A DNA stretch of 64,000 bases from positions 38,756-102,755 of the forward strand of contig JACCEN010000017.1 in NCBI GenBank assembly GCA_013416435.1, read 5' to 3'. The notes beneath the pieces are model-generated. The model did not search any database. It was not told where the DNA came from and saw only the letters and a program-made list of their open reading frames with translations. This document shows positions 62,763 through 64,000 of the stretch, piece after piece (the stretch's first letter is position 1; the number at the start of each line of letters is the position of its first letter). The position numbers and the translations under genes were made by a program. Origin of the DNA: Alcaligenaceae bacterium. GTDB lineage: Bacteria > Pseudomonadota > Gammaproteobacteria > Burkholderiales > Burkholderiaceae_B.

Positions 62763-63100
62763 CTCCCAGGACTTTACGGGACGCGCAGGGGTGACCGTTG
62801 ACGTCCAACGGCCAACCCAATGCTTGCCCCCAGCACAGGCCCGGCCGACCGCCTCACCGGTTGCCTGCCCTGGTCCTTCTCGCCGCTGCCAATCCGACCC
62901 CCAGCAGGGTCACGTACAGCAAGCTACGCGGTGAGGGCCGCGGCAGCCAGCGCATGGAATTGACGACCGCGCTGACGGTCGCTCCCGCTGCGGATCAGAC
63001 CGGTCGGCTCGATCAATCCTGGCCGCTTCGGCTCCTGAAAACAACTCGGTCATGGCGCCGACGAACGGCACCATGTCCTGCGGTCCACGACTAGGGCGTG
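62763..63100. other. gene-free stretch before transposase remnants
   Basis: About 340 nt, G+C-rich, with short spurious frames on both strands that show no family resemblance. Probably junction DNA between the accessory cluster and the IS remnants. Confidence 0.4.
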
Positions 63101-63321
63101 TTAACACAAACTTCGGAGCCCATCGGCCACGAGGACGAAGCTGAGGAAGCCCAGAAACATCGCATCGAGTTTCTCGAACCGGGAGAAGATGCGCCGGTAG
63201 CCTTTTAGGCGCCTGAACAGGCGCTCCACCTCGTTGCGTCGCCTGTACATCGCCCGGTCGTACTCCCAAGGGTCAAGCCGTTTGGCAGATGGCGGAACAA
63301 CAGGAATGAATCCCCCCGAGT
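63101..63321 (-). pseudogene. IS5-family transposase, C-terminal fragment
   Basis: On the - strand the frame reads GGFIPVVPPSAKRLDPWEYD then RAMYRRRNEVERLFRRLKGY, RRIFSRFEKLDAMFLGFLSF and ends VLVADGLRSLC with TAA at 63101-63103. This is the C-terminal part of an IS5 (IS427-like) transposase; the upstream part is missing and the frame meets a stop before it. The GGGCGTGTTAACA-like end near 63094 may be an IS terminus. Confidence 0.75.
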
Positions 63322-63378
63322 TCGACAGTTAAAATCGTAAGCCGTTGATTTATAACAACTCGGCTTTAAAACGCTCCA

Positions 63379-64000
63379 CTACAAATTCACATACGCCACA
63401 TCAGCGGCTGGTTTTTTGACCTTCAAGCTGGCCAGTACGGCGGTTTGCTCTGCATCCATTGCCGAGATGCCGGTAATCGGCATCTGACCTTCAAATGTCA
63501 CCTTATGGGTTTGAATCCGGCGCAGTACCGACAAGGCTCGCTCGGGTGAACGCACGTCGGGCACTGGCGTTTGGTGCAATCGGGCACGCATGACACGCGC
63601 CAATACCAACGCAATAAAGCAGATATATGCGTGAGCGCGGATACGGTCAGGCAGGCGATGGTAGACCGGACCGATCTCAATGTCTGACTTAAGCATTTTG
63701 AACCCGCGCTCAATATCAGCCAGCGATTTATAACGTGCAATGACATCGGCGGTGCTTAGCTGCGTAGTGTTTGTCACCAGCAGCAGCTTGCCATCCATTG
63801 AACGGGCCAGCGACAAGGCCTTCTGATCAATGTCGTAGGTGAACAATTCACTTTTCAGGTCGACACGAATAATGCGGCGTAACCGGTGCTCGCACACTTC
63901 GTGATAGAAGCGGGCCCGTACGCCACCGTCCGATAGCGCGCGACCTGGACTGCGTTGGCCTTGGTCTTGTGAATCGAGTTTGCCCACCCACTGGGTCGCC
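63379..64000 (-). mobile_element. IS1634-type transposase, C-terminal part, continuing past the window edge
   Basis: At least 207 codons open to the edge. SLARSMDGKLLLVTNTTQLS, RYKSLADIERGFKMLKSDIE and YHRLPDRIRAHAYICFIALV are typical of IS1634/IS4-type DDE transposases, with the catalytic Glu in IERGF. Intact as far as seen. Together with the IS5 fragment it closes the accessory segment. Confidence 0.88.

Noticed and set aside
62910..63269. 119-codon open frame on the - strand
   Set aside because: Overlaps the IS5 transposase remnant in a different frame and has no recognisable content.

Overview
The window looks like chromosome of a G+C-rich betaproteobacterium, most likely family Alcaligenaceae (Bordetella / Achromobacter / Pusillimonas-like). 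This rests on family knowledge and codon usage, not a search: Bug/TctC-type periplasmic binding proteins, CaiB/BaiF CoA-transferases, acyl-CoA dehydrogenases, a TRAP system and an AraC-controlled siderophore operon are typical of that group. I saw no rRNA, tRNA or CRISPR array.

Layout. 1-6.1 kb: a CoA-dependent acid catabolism operon (two family III CoA-transferases, acyl-CoA dehydrogenase, acyl-CoA ligase, TetR regulator). 6.1-12.7 kb: a second catabolic locus, with a leftward operon (SDR, cyclase-family hydrolase, acyl-CoA ligase, GntR/UTRA regulator) divergent from a Bug binding protein and an acyl-CoA dehydrogenase. 13.1-22.0 kb: a ferric-siderophore uptake operon (TonB receptor, FecBCD-like ABC transporter, DUF2218-SIP reductase, EntS-like exporter) with an AraC regulator and two Fur-like sites. 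22.2-34.2 kb: mostly housekeeping and stress genes (RutE-like nitroreductase, diguanylate cyclase, OhrR/Ohr, Tag, nitrate-type ABC pair, DinB, cystine-type ABC genes, MOSC protein, EamA, class-III aminotransferase). 34.3-35.9 kb: a scar in which a LysR gene and an enoyl-CoA hydratase gene have both lost their 5' ends at the same point. 36.0-51.1 kb: FAD hydroxylase with DUF2783 partner and IclR regulator, malate synthase G, PCD, AEC transporter, AMP nucleosidase, nucleoside deoxyribosyltransferase-like protein, MBL hydrolase, TRAP transporter, Bug protein and M20 hydrolase. 51.2-64 kb: an accessory segment with a cluster of six direct repeats, an IS3-family element, an SDR, a full branched-chain-type ABC transporter, a membrane di-iron hydroxylase, a small membrane protein, a DUF6166 protein, an alpha/beta hydrolase and a GntR regulator, closed by IS5-type and IS1634-type transposase remnants.

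The most unusual signal is a dispersed perfect palindrome, with arms GGGGTCAGACCCC and its complement around a 4-bp centre. There are at least 22 two-armed copies plus halves and decayed copies between 6.0 and 48.9 kb, and none in the accessory segment. One copy sits in frame inside an ABC ATPase gene as a 50-bp perfect palindrome. Others supply the stop codon and last residues of several proteins, including both members of a convergent gene pair. Arm-to-arm compensatory changes and local tandem duplications suggest the family is still evolving.

The second candidate system is the 53.7-62.8 kb accessory cluster, where the 10-mer TGATATATTA and a close variant recur upstream of the SDR, the hydroxylase and the GntR regulator, suggesting one regulon for import and oxidation of an unknown compound.
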